Shown piece by piece: positions 7,763 to 14,496 of a stretch of DNA of 18,385 bases. Source of the DNA: an uncultured Clostridia bacterium (lineage in GTDB: Bacteria; Bacillota_A; Clostridia; TANB77; CAG-508); assembly GCA_944388685.1 (NCBI GenBank), contig CALXJS010000031.1, positions 1 to 18,385 of the forward strand, written 5' to 3'. Made by a program: the position numbers and the translations under genes. The notes beneath the pieces were generated by a model that worked only from the letters and a program-made list of their open reading frames with translations, did not search any database and was not told the DNA's origin. Each line of letters starts with the position of its first letter. Positions within the stretch are counted from its first letter, which is position 1.

Positions 7763-8893
7763 ATGAATATTTTAATTTTTTATGCTTCATATGGTGGCGG
7801 ACATTTAAATGCTGCTAAAGCCATTAATGAATACATAAAAAAACATTATAAAGATGTACATGTAGAATTAATTGATTGTATGAAATATGTTAATAAAACG
7901 ATAGAAAAAGTAACAACAAAAGCGTATAACCAAATGGCAAAAAAAGCACCTTGGGCTTGGGGAAGAATCTATTCGGATTCTCAAAAAGGTCCCCTTGCTC
8001 ATATTACAAGCAGATCTAATAAAATTATGGCCATTAAATTATTAAGACTTTTGAGAGAAAAGCAACCTGATTTAATTATTTCTACACATCCTTTTGGAAG
8101 TCAAATGTGTAGTTATTTAAAAAGGAAAGGAAAGATACATGCAAAAATTGCTACAATTATGACAGATTTCGCACCACATGATCAATGGTTGGTTGGTTCA
8201 GATTTTACTGACTATTACTTTGTGGCACATGATAAAATGAAAAAATATCTAGTACGTAAAGGTGTTGACAAAGATTGCATATTTCCAACAGGAATTCCTT
8301 TGTCTAGTAAATTTTTAAAATCTTATGACAAAGAAAAAATATTAAAAGAATTGAATTTAAAATCAGGAAAGAAAACTATATTATTTTTTGGTGGTGGAGA
8401 GTTTGGATTAGGAAAAACAAGAACTGTTGAAATTTTCGAGGGTTTTGTTAGGTATTGTAAAGATATGCAAATCATTGCTATTGCTGGAAAAAATGAAAAA
8501 ATGAAACTTGCTTTTGATAAAATTGTCTCTAACTATAAAAGGCAAAACAGTATTATCGTTTTTGAATATACTAGTCAGGTTCCAGAATTTATGAGTGTAT
8601 CTGATTTAGTTGTTACTAAACCTGGTGGACTAACAACTACAGAGAGTTTAGCTTCTCATCTACCTATGGTTGTTATTAATCCTATTCCAGGTCAAGAAGA
8701 AAAGAACGCAAAATTTTTAGTAAAAAATGGAATTGCTATATGGATAAAAAAAGAAGACAATATAGAAGAAAGTTTAAAAAATTTATTTTCTGATCCTGAA
8801 AAATTAGAAACCATGAAAGAAAATACAGAAAAATTAGCTAAGATACATTCTACACAAGCAATTTGTGACATTTTGCTAAAAGAATTAAATTAA
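7763..8893 (+). CDS. MGDG-synthase-type glycosyltransferase (UgtP-like diacylglycerol glycosyltransferase)
   Basis: This GT28-type enzyme (376 residues) is expected to transfer a sugar from a UDP-sugar to diacylglycerol at the inner membrane surface, making mono- or di-glycosyldiacylglycerol. The N-terminal MGDG_synth domain opens with ILIFYASYGGGHLNAA (GGGH at 11-14), followed by ISTHPFGS and TDFAPHDQW. The C-terminal nucleotide-sugar half has FFGGGEFGLGKT and TKPGGLTTTESLA (about 285-297). There is no signal peptide or membrane helix, as in UgtP. The start at 7763 is preferred over the in-frame ATG at 7751 because TGGAGGT, which overlaps that ATG, is a good ribosome binding site for it. It is monocistronic, with its own promoter and a hairpin downstream. 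Substrate (Glc or Gal) and processivity cannot be read from sequence. The window also encodes a phosphoglucomutase and a UDP-sugar pyrophosphorylase. Confidence 0.88.
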   Translation: MNILIFYASYGGGHLNAAKAINEYIKKHYKDVHVELIDCMKYVNKTIEKVTTKAYNQMAKKAPWAWGRIYSDSQKGPLAHITSRSNKIMAIKLLRLLREKQPDLIISTHPFGSQMCSYLKRKGKIHAKIATIMTDFAPHDQWLVGSDFTDYYFVAHDKMKKYLVRKGVDKDCIFPTGIPLSSKFLKSYDKEKILKELNLKSGKKTILFFGGGEFGLGKTRTVEIFEGFVRYCKDMQIIAIAGKNEKMKLAFDKIVSNYKRQNSIIVFEYTSQVPEFMSVSDLVVTKPGGLTTTESLASHLPMVVINPIPGQEEKNAKFLVKNGIAIWIKKEDNIEESLKNLFSDPEKLETMKENTEKLAKIHSTQAICDILLKELN

Positions 8894-8910
8894 ATAATAT
8901 TCATGCAAAT

Positions 8911-8940
8911 AGAAATACACATCAAAAGATGTGTATTTCT
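8911..8940. terminator. Hairpin between the glycosyltransferase and recR
   Basis: A perfect 13-bp stem (8911-8923 with 8928-8940) with loop AAAA sits between convergent genes. There is no long T-run on either side; the last stem bases are TTTCT on the plus strand. It probably ends the glycosyltransferase transcript. Confidence 0.55.
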
Positions 8941-8980
8941 GATTATATAAACATGTATATTACGTCCAAATATCTTAAAG

Positions 8981-9580
8981 CTATAATTCTCTTCTTCCCT
9001 CTAAGGCTTTTGTTAGTGTGATTTCATCTGTATATTCTAAATCTCCACCTACTGGTATTCCGTGTGCAATTCTAGTAACTTTAATACCTAAAGGTTTTAT
9101 TAATTTCGATAAATACATTGCTGTGGCTTCTCCTTCTACCCTTGGATTTGTCGCAAGAATTACTTCTTTTACAGTACCTTCCATCAATCTTGATAATAAC
9201 TCCTTTATTTTTATATCGTCAGGTCCTACGCCATTCATAGGTGATATCGATCCATGTAATACATGATATACCCCTTTAAATTCATGTGTCTTTTCCATAG
9301 CAATAATATCTCTAACGTCTTCAACTACACATATAGAAGATGTATCTCTTTTTGGATTGCTACAAATAGGACAAGGATCTGTATCTGAAATATTATAACA
9401 TTTACTACAATATTTTAAATTCTTTTTTGCTTCTAAGATTGAATTTACAAATTCATTGGTTTCTTCTTCAGAACTATTTAAAATATAAAATGCTAATCTT
9501 GCAGCAGTTTTATGTCCAATACTAGGTAATTTTTCAAAACTCTCAATTAATTTTTCAATTGATGGTGAATATAATGACAT
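8981..9580 (-). CDS. recR: Recombination mediator protein RecR
   Basis: RecR (199 residues, normal length) acts with RecO/RecF to load RecA on single-stranded gaps. Visible parts: an N-terminal helix-hairpin-helix ([14 protein letters not shown], 18-31), a four-cysteine zinc finger (C58, C61, C70, C73), a Toprim domain beginning [10 protein letters not shown], and the conserved [19 protein letters not shown] C-terminal segment with LEGRREL at the end. GGAGGT lies just before the ATG. It is last in the dnaX-ybaB-recR operon, but 145 bases separate it from ybaB. That gap contains TATAAT (minus strand, 9628-9633) without a recognisable -35, so a weak internal promoter is possible. I saw no terminator hairpin in the gap. 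Confidence 0.97.
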   Translation of the reverse strand: MSLYSPSIEKLIESFEKLPSIGHKTAARLAFYILNSSEEETNEFVNSILEAKKNLKYCSKCYNISDTDPCPICSNPKRDTSSICVVEDVRDIIAMEKTHEFKGVYHVLHGSISPMNGVGPDDIKIKELLSRLMEGTVKEVILATNPRVEGEATAMYLSKLIKPLGIKVTRIAHGIPVGGDLEYTDEITLTKALEGRREL

Positions 9581-9725
9581 TTTGTACCTCCACGCACGTC
9601 TTTATTGTATAGAAAAAATCTGTTTTTATTATAACTTTACTTGGATTTTTTCGTATTTAACACGGTTAAATTTCTTTACATCTGTGCATTGAAATCTTTC
9701 GTTTTGTTAACACACACTACGCTTT

Positions 9726-10070
9726 TTACATAAATCCTGGTATATTAAATTTTCCTAATTGATCTGCCTGTGCACTATCTACTTTTCGTAATGCTTCATT
9801 TACGCATGTTAATATTAAATCTTCTAACATTTCTACATCATCTGGATCTACAACATCTTTTTGTATTTTGATTTCTTTTAAAACCTTTTGTCCAGATACT
9901 TTCACATATATGGCACCTCCACCTGCTGTCGCCTCAAAGTCCTTGCTTGCTAATTCTGCTTGAGATTTTTCCATATCTGCTTGCATTTTTTTTGCTTCTT
10001 TCATTAAATTATTGATATTCATTCCGCCAAATCCTCCCATACCTCCTGGGAATCCTCCTCTTTTTGCCAT
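9726..10070 (-). CDS. YbaB/EbfC-family nucleoid-associated protein
   Basis: This small DNA-binding protein (114 residues; YaaK in B. subtilis, EbfC in Borrelia) forms a tweezer-like dimer. The Gly/Met-rich N-terminus (GGFPGGMGGFGGM) is followed by NNLMKEAKKMQADMEKSQAEL, a helix, then the beta region AGGGAIYVKVSGQ and the helical DPDDVEMLEDLI...NEAL. The start at 10070 is chosen because AAGGAGG is 7 bases upstream; the in-frame ATG two codons earlier is only one base from it. It begins 21 bases after the dnaX stop and precedes recR, the standard operon order. Its role in this operon is not well defined biochemically. Confidence 0.95.
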   Translation of the reverse strand: MAKRGGFPGGMGGFGGMNINNLMKEAKKMQADMEKSQAELASKDFEATAGGGAIYVKVSGQKVLKEIKIQKDVVDPDDVEMLEDLILTCVNEALRKVDSAQADQLGKFNIPGFM

Positions 10071-10091
10071 TTTCATTCCTCCTTATTTATT

Positions 10092-11723
10092 TTATTCTAT
10101 CACATTAAATGGTATATCTGATTCTTTTGCGATACTCTTAATATTTTTTTCTTCTGTTTGTTTTACATTTCCAGTATTTATAATATATTTTATATTCATT
10201 GACTTTCCTGAAGCCATTGATACCAAATTTGTTAATTCTTTTATATTTTCTTGTTTCTCTAATATGGTTTTACCAAATGATGTTAAGCCATTTGGAAATT
10301 CTATTCCGACTGTCATATCATTAATTTCTTTTGCTCTTGTATTTATCAAATTCGTATATAAAACAATCTTTCCACTCTGTTTTAATTCTTGTACAATCTG
10401 TGGCCAATATTCCTCTACTTTATTAGAATATGTTGTTGCTTTATTTTTTTGTTCATTATGATTATTTACTTTTTTGTTATCTTCTTTTACTGTATTTTGT
10501 GTAACTTTTGTATTCAAATTATATGCCATTTTTATTTCTGTATTTGTTGCTTGTAATGTATTGTTTTGCATATTTACAGGATTATTTCTTAAATAGTTTT
10601 CTATTTTACGAATTCTTTGTTCTAAATCGCCACTTTCCTTCGTAGTCATCTGACTACATAATTTTATTATCCCTGCTTGAAAAAGAATATTTTTTTGTGT
10701 TGAAAATTTCATTTCATTCTCTATACTTGAAAGTTCATATACTAAATTAATTAATCTTTCTTTTTCAACAATTTCAGAAATTTCTTTTATTTTACTTCTT
10801 TCCTCTTCACTATATAATTGTGTTGTATTTGTTGCTTTATATAGTAAAATATCTTTAATATATTTAATCATTTCCCATAATAAATTGGATATATCCTTGC
10901 CATCTTCTAATACTTGGTTGATTGTTATTAATGCTTTATCTACATCATATTGTATAATTGCTTCTACAATTTCATGTACAAATACCATTTTAGGTATTCC
11001 TACTAAATCTTTTATCTTGTCTTCATCTATTTTATTATCTCCATCTTGGATACATCTCTCTAAAATGGAAAGTGCGTCTCTCAAAGCCCCTTCAGCTAAT
11101 GTGGCAATAATATTTAAAGCTTCTTTAGTAATTATGATATTACTTTCCTGACAAACAATTTCTAATCTCTTTATAATATCTTCATTTGATATTTTTTTAA
11201 AGTCAAATCTTTGACATCTAGATAAGATTGTTGCTGGCAACTTTTGAGGTTCTGTTGTTGCTAATATAAATTTAACATGTTCTGGTGGCTCTTCAAGCGT
11301 TTTTAATAGTGCATTAAAAGCCCCTGTAGATAACATATGTACCTCATCAATAATATATACCCTATATTTTGCCTTTGTTGGCAAAAAATTAACCTCTTCT
11401 CTAATGCTTCTAATATCTTCCACACTGTTATTAGAAGCTGCATCCATTTCAACAATATCTGTTAAAGAGCCAGCTATTGCCCCTTTACATATTTCACATT
11501 CATTACATGGTTCTCCATCTTTAGGATTTAAGCAATTAATGGCTCTTGCCAAAATTTTAGCTGCTGATGTTTTCCCTGTTCCTCTTCCTCCATTAAACAA
11601 ATATGCATGCCCCACTCTATTGGCTATTATTTGATTTTTTAATGTTCTTGTTATATGTTCTTGCCCTACCATTTCTGAAAAATTTAAGGGTCTGAATTTT
11701 CTATAAAGTGCTGTGTACCCCAC
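10092..11723 (-). CDS. dnaX: DNA polymerase III subunits gamma/tau
   Basis: DnaX is the AAA+ clamp-loader motor of the replisome. The protein (543 residues from the GTG chosen here) begins GYTALYRKFRP, the usual N-terminus. It has Walker A GGRGTGKT (45-52), a zinc site (C64, C73, C76, C79), Walker B DEVH (126-129) and the sensor SRC motif (168-170). Domain III ends near residue 370. A low-complexity Asn/Lys linker (about 375-430) leads to the tau-specific C-terminal domain. I chose GTG at 11723 because AAAGGA lies 10 bases before it and the N-terminus then matches the family; an in-frame ATG at 11756 lacks a ribosome binding site. Transcription probably comes from the SRP RNA promoter. The linker carries A6 (10470-10475) and A7 (10444-10450) runs where a -1 slip quickly reaches TAA, giving gamma-like products of about 420-427 residues. 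Confidence 0.95.
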   Translation of the reverse strand: MGYTALYRKFRPLNFSEMVGQEHITRTLKNQIIANRVGHAYLFNGGRGTGKTSAAKILARAINCLNPKDGEPCNECEICKGAIAGSLTDIVEMDAASNNSVEDIRSIREEVNFLPTKAKYRVYIIDEVHMLSTGAFNALLKTLEEPPEHVKFILATTEPQKLPATILSRCQRFDFKKISNEDIIKRLEIVCQESNIIITKEALNIIATLAEGALRDALSILERCIQDGDNKIDEDKIKDLVGIPKMVFVHEIVEAIIQYDVDKALITINQVLEDGKDISNLLWEMIKYIKDILLYKATNTTQLYSEEERSKIKEISEIVEKERLINLVYELSSIENEMKFSTQKNILFQAGIIKLCSQMTTKESGDLEQRIRKIENYLRNNPVNMQNNTLQATNTEIKMAYNLNTKVTQNTVKEDNKKVNNHNEQKNKATTYSNKVEEYWPQIVQELKQSGKIVLYTNLINTRAKEINDMTVGIEFPNGLTSFGKTILEKQENIKELTNLVSMASGKSMNIKYIINTGNVKQTEEKNIKSIAKESDIPFNVIE

Positions 11724-11764
11724 AATTATCACATCCTTTATATCGTTCTGCAACATGATTTTTG

Positions 11765-11793
11765 AATTCTAGGAAATATAATTTCCTAGAATT
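11765..11793. repeat. 13-bp perfect inverted repeat between SRP RNA and dnaX
   Basis: Arms 11765-11777 and 11781-11793 pair perfectly around a 3-base loop. On the minus strand the hairpin lies after the SRP RNA U-tract and before the dnaX start, with no T-run after it, so it is not a standard terminator. It may be a processing site or a structured 5' end of dnaX mRNA. Confidence 0.7.
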
Positions 11794-11802
11794 TAAAAAA
11801 AT

Positions 11803-11936
11803 GGTCCTGATGATTTAATCTCTCTATGGAAAGTATACCACATAAAGATAAACTACTTATTGCTGCTTCCTTCCGGACCTGACAAGATTCATAGGTCTTT
11901 ATTGGATACTCTCCATACAAAGATTAAATATCATAC
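11803..11936 (-). ncRNA. ffs: Signal recognition particle RNA (small bacterial type)
   Basis: The minus strand contains the SRP RNA core (11862-11879: GGTCCGGAAGGAAGCAGC), the tetraloop and Ffh-binding region. The rest folds as one long hairpin: ATTTAATCT, TATGGA and AGTAT near the 5' end pair with ACT, TCCATA and AGATTAAAT near the 3' end, and an inner helix pairs ATAAAGA with TCTTTAT. This gives a molecule of about 110-130 bases without an Alu domain, unlike the ~270-base B. subtilis scRNA. The terminal helix is followed within about 20 bases by seven T residues on the minus strand (11795-11801). Exact ends are estimates. Position before dnaX matches the Bacillus order. Confidence 0.92.
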
Positions 11937-11943
11937 CATTTGT

Positions 11944-11972
11944 ATTATATAATGATTTTTATATTTAATCAA
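11944..11972 (-). promoter_or_regulatory. Sigma-A promoter for SRP RNA (and probably dnaX-ybaB-recR)
   Basis: On the minus strand TTGATT (11967-11972) and a perfect TATAAT (11944-11949) are 17 bases apart. Predicted start is near 11937, at the 5' end of the SRP RNA. No separate promoter for dnaX was evident. Confidence 0.75.
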
Positions 11973-11988
11973 GTATATTTATAGAAAT

Positions 11989-12741
11989 TTAATTACTTAT
12001 TCGTTTAAAAATAACATCATCAAAATCGGTGATTTCTATCCCTGTATTTCCATTTTCTACTATATCACCTGTTGGCAATTCTAATTTTATTTCAGCTTGA
12101 TATTCCTTATTACTTTCTAATTTAATCGTTAAATAAAAAGATAAATTGATATGTAACGCTTCATTTGTTACATTAGCTTTTTTTAATAATTCATTATGAT
12201 TAATTTCTTCATCATTTGATTTGTATTTTGCCACATAATTATTAGAACACCTAAAAGCTATAATACCTCCTTGGTTTGCAATCTTTAAATTTTTCAAGTC
12301 TGATTCCATATCTCCTATATATTCTAAACTTTGTACAATGTCTTCATCCTTATATTTAAATATAACATTTTCTTCTTGTACATCTGGTTTATATAATTTT
12401 ATATTTTCTGTGTTCTCTGCATCTATATGTACATTATCTATATAAATAGATTTGATAACCTCTGTTTTTCCATAATTATCATTTTTATCAATATATAAAT
12501 AAATATCGTTTGCTTGATGTATATCATAGGACCATCTTGTGTCTGTTTGCCCATCATCAATTCCTTCTTGAGAACTAATGATAGCAATTTTGGATAGTTC
12601 AAATGGCATATTGGTTTCTCCTTCTACATTATATCTTAAAACCAATACCCCTACAATAAATAGTATAACGACAATAATAACGATTATCATGCAAATATGA
12701 AAACTTTTGGTTTTCGTCAGATGTTTTAATTTATCTAACAT
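11989..12741 (-). CDS. Unrecognised membrane-anchored protein
   Basis: I do not recognise this 250-residue protein. It has a short basic N-terminus, one strongly hydrophobic segment (about 16-36), and an otherwise polar domain of about 210 residues rich in Asp, Glu, Ile, Asn and Lys. Predicted strand-like alternation (SIYIDNVHID, LSFYLTIKLES, AEIKLELPTG) suggests a beta-rich extracytoplasmic domain. There is one cysteine in the membrane segment and one in the domain, so no obvious disulfide pair, and no lipobox. GGGAGGT precedes the ATG. It has its own promoter and sits between tadA and the SRP RNA, where B. subtilis has no counterpart, so its position says little about function. Base composition matches the neighbours, so recent transfer is not evident. 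Confidence 0.8.
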   Translation of the reverse strand: MLDKLKHLTKTKSFHICMIIVIIVVILFIVGVLVLRYNVEGETNMPFELSKIAIISSQEGIDDGQTDTRWSYDIHQANDIYLYIDKNDNYGKTEVIKSIYIDNVHIDAENTENIKLYKPDVQEENVIFKYKDEDIVQSLEYIGDMESDLKNLKIANQGGIIAFRCSNNYVAKYKSNDEEINHNELLKKANVTNEALHINLSFYLTIKLESNKEYQAEIKLELPTGDIVENGNTGIEITDFDDVIFKRISN

Positions 12742-12769
12742 TTCTACCTCCCAATATATATATTGGTAT

Positions 12770-12798
12770 ATTATATGGTGCTTTTTATGTAAAGTCAG
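12770..12798 (-). promoter_or_regulatory. Sigma-A promoter for the unrecognised membrane protein
   Basis: On the minus strand CTGACT (12793-12798) and a perfect TATAAT (12770-12775) are 17 bases apart, about 30 bases upstream of the start codon. Confidence 0.55.
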
Positions 12799-12837
12799 GT
12801 TTACTAGCTTTATTTAAATGTCAATACTACTTTTATA

Positions 12838-13302
12838 TTATGTATTCTTATTTTTTAATTTTCTCAATTCTTTAAAAAACGCTTTTAAAATGTTTTCACA
12901 ATCTGTTTTTAATATACCTGTTTCCACTTCTACTTTATGATTAAATGGATAATCTTCAAACAAATTTAAAACAGAACCTGCTGCCCCTGTTTTTTCATCT
13001 AAAGTGCCTATATATATTTTTTTTATTCTAGATTGAATAATCGCTCCAGCACACATGCTACATGGCTCTAATGTAACATACATTTCACAATCTAGCAATC
13101 TCCAAGAATTTAATTTTTTACTTGCTTTTTGAATGGCTATCATTTCCGCATGTTTTGTAGTATCTTGTTTGGTTTCTTTTAGATTATGCCCTCTTGCAAT
13201 AATTTTCCCATCTTTTACAATCACACATCCTACTGGAACTTCTAATTTATCATATGCTTTTTTGGCCTCTTTTAAAGCTTCTTTCATAAATTTTTCTTCC
13301 AT
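12838..13302 (-). CDS. tadA: tRNA-specific adenosine deaminase TadA
   Basis: TadA deaminates A34 to inosine in tRNA-Arg(ACG), so that one tRNA reads CGU, CGC and CGA. The 154-residue protein has the cytidine/deoxycytidylate deaminase zinc motifs: HAE at 51-53 (His zinc ligand, catalytic Glu) and PCSMC at 80-84 (C81, C84 zinc ligands). It also has VPVGCVIVKDGKIIARGHN at 22-40. Length fits bacterial TadA. The ATG at 13302 is chosen because GGGAGA, five to ten bases upstream, overlaps an earlier in-frame ATG (13317) that has no site of its own. No terminator separates it from tRNA-Arg(CCU) 44 bases upstream, so the tRNA promoter probably drives both. tRNA-tadA-ffs-dnaX recalls the Bacillus tRNA-Ser-yaaJ-scr-dnaX order. 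Confidence 0.95.
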   Translation of the reverse strand: MEEKFMKEALKEAKKAYDKLEVPVGCVIVKDGKIIARGHNLKETKQDTTKHAEMIAIQKASKKLNSWRLLDCEMYVTLEPCSMCAGAIIQSRIKKIYIGTLDEKTGAAGSVLNLFEDYPFNHKVEVETGILKTDCENILKAFFKELRKLKNKNT

Positions 13303-13319
13303 GTATTCTTCTCCCATTG

Positions 13320-13438
<119 letters not shown>

Positions 13439-13455
13439 TATCTTTATATTTTTAT

Positions 13456-13484
13456 ACTATACTATTTTTTTACGATTTTGTCAA
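13456..13484 (-). promoter_or_regulatory. Strong sigma-A promoter for tRNA-Arg (and probably tadA)
   Basis: On the minus strand a perfect TTGACA (13479-13484) and TATAGT (13456-13461) are 17 bases apart. The predicted start near 13449 leaves a leader of about 28 bases before the tRNA. Confidence 0.8.
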
Positions 13485-13655
13485 TTGCTAGTTCTTTGCA
13501 AAAATTAAGAATGGATTGAAATTTTTTTGCTTTTTACAATTCACCACAAATTTTCGCAAAGTGCAAATTTCCAGAATCCTGCTTCCATTCTTGCAGTTGA
13601 GAGTACAAATCTTTGAAAACATTGCACATTCAATCACTATACATTTCTATCTATC

Positions 13656-13685
13656 TTGACAAGCTTTGATATAATATTATTATAT
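13656..13685 (+). promoter_or_regulatory. Promoter region for the TtcA-like gene
   Basis: A perfect TTGACA (13656-13661) is followed at 18 bases by TTATAT (13680-13685). An extended -10, TGATATAAT (13667-13675), overlaps as an alternative. Either start lies just ahead of the ATG at 13713. The TTG inside TTGACA is in frame with the gene but is not the start. Confidence 0.55.
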
Positions 13686-13712
13686 ATATTCAAATATAGA
13701 AGGAGACAAACT

Positions 13713-14423
13713 ATGCAAAGAATATTAAGTCATATGCGAAAAGCAATAGAAGAATATCACATGATAGAAGAAGGAGATAAAATCGCTGTCTGCTTATCTG
13801 GAGGAAAAGACTCTATCACAATGTTAAAAGCATTTAAAAATTTGCAAATCTTTTATCCCAAAAAATTTGATATCATAGCAGTTAGCGTTAATCCTGGTTT
13901 TGAGTTTTTTGATGTCAACTTTTTAAAAGCCATTTGTGACGAAGTAGGTGTCCCTTTATTTATAGATAATAGCCATGCTAAGGAAATTGTTTTTGATATT
14001 AGAAAAGAAAAAAATCCCTGCTCTTTATGTGCCAATTTGCGTAGGGGTGTTATCAATTCAATTGCTATTGAGCAAGGTTGTAATAAAATTGCCCTTGGTC
14101 ATAACCAAGATGATGTTTTAGAAACGTTTTTATTGAATTTATTATATACTGGAAATATTGGCACTTTTTCTCCAAAAAGCTATATGGATAGAACTAAAAT
14201 AACATTAATTAGACCACTTGTCTATACACCAGAAAAAGAAATTAAACGATTTATTAAAAAAAATAATATTTCTGTTATGCCAAAGGTTTGTCCTATGGAT
14301 GGTACTTCTAAAAGAGAAGATATGAAAAATTTGATTTATACATTATCAAAAAATATTCCAATGATAAGGGCTAATCTTTTTGGTGCTATTCAAAGAAATT
14401 TGGAAGATTGGAAAATTAAATGA
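13713..14423 (+). CDS. ttcA: TtcA-like tRNA 2-thiocytidine synthetase
   Basis: The family adenylates and thiolates C32 of selected tRNAs, using ATP and an Fe-S cluster. The 236-residue protein has the PP-loop SGGKDS (29-34), the CxxC pair C103/C106 in PCSLCANLRRG, GHNQDDVLET (129-138) and a third cysteine, C193, in KVCPMDG. These three cysteines fit the cluster ligands of TtcA. Only three, with no extra zinc fingers, argues against TtuA, and the CxxC argues against TilS. It is shorter than E. coli TtcA (about 310), mainly at the ends, as in many Clostridia homologues. AGGAGA precedes the ATG at 13713. It stands alone, divergent from the tRNA-Arg(CCU)-tadA unit, and ends at a GC-rich hairpin. 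Which tRNA it modifies here is inference. Confidence 0.82.
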   Translation: MQRILSHMRKAIEEYHMIEEGDKIAVCLSGGKDSITMLKAFKNLQIFYPKKFDIIAVSVNPGFEFFDVNFLKAICDEVGVPLFIDNSHAKEIVFDIRKEKNPCSLCANLRRGVINSIAIEQGCNKIALGHNQDDVLETFLLNLLYTGNIGTFSPKSYMDRTKITLIRPLVYTPEKEIKRFIKKNNISVMPKVCPMDGTSKREDMKNLIYTLSKNIPMIRANLFGAIQRNLEDWKIK

Positions 14424-14430
14424 TTGTGCT

Positions 14431-14493
14431 GGAGCGATGAATTTGGGGACGGAGCAAAAAATCATCGCTCCGTCCCCTTTGGCAACTTTTTTA
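14431..14493 (+). terminator. GC-rich double hairpin, probable terminator of ttcA
   Basis: Two overlapping stems can form: 14445-14455 with 14467-14477 (11 bp, GGGGACGGAGC) and 14431-14440 with 14462-14471 (10 bp). They share 14467-14471, so they exclude each other. The first is followed by TTT, and by six or more T residues at 14487-14492. It lies between convergent ttcA and the phosphoglucomutase gene. GC content is far above the surroundings, so it may be a dispersed repeat. Confidence 0.65.
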
Positions 14494-14496
14494 CAA

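Noticed and set aside
10012..10461. 149-codon plus-strand frame opposite the start of ybaB and the end of dnaX
   Set aside because: It lies antisense to two clear genes, has a hydrophobic low-complexity product and no ribosome binding site; it is a shadow of AT-rich coding DNA.
11724..11756. ATG start of dnaX 11 codons earlier
   Set aside because: There is no ribosome binding site before it, and the family N-terminus begins at the GTG at 11723.
13656..13712. TTG-initiated N-terminal extension of the TtcA-like protein
   Set aside because: The TTG is part of the TTGACA promoter element, and a good AGGAGA site serves the ATG at 13713.
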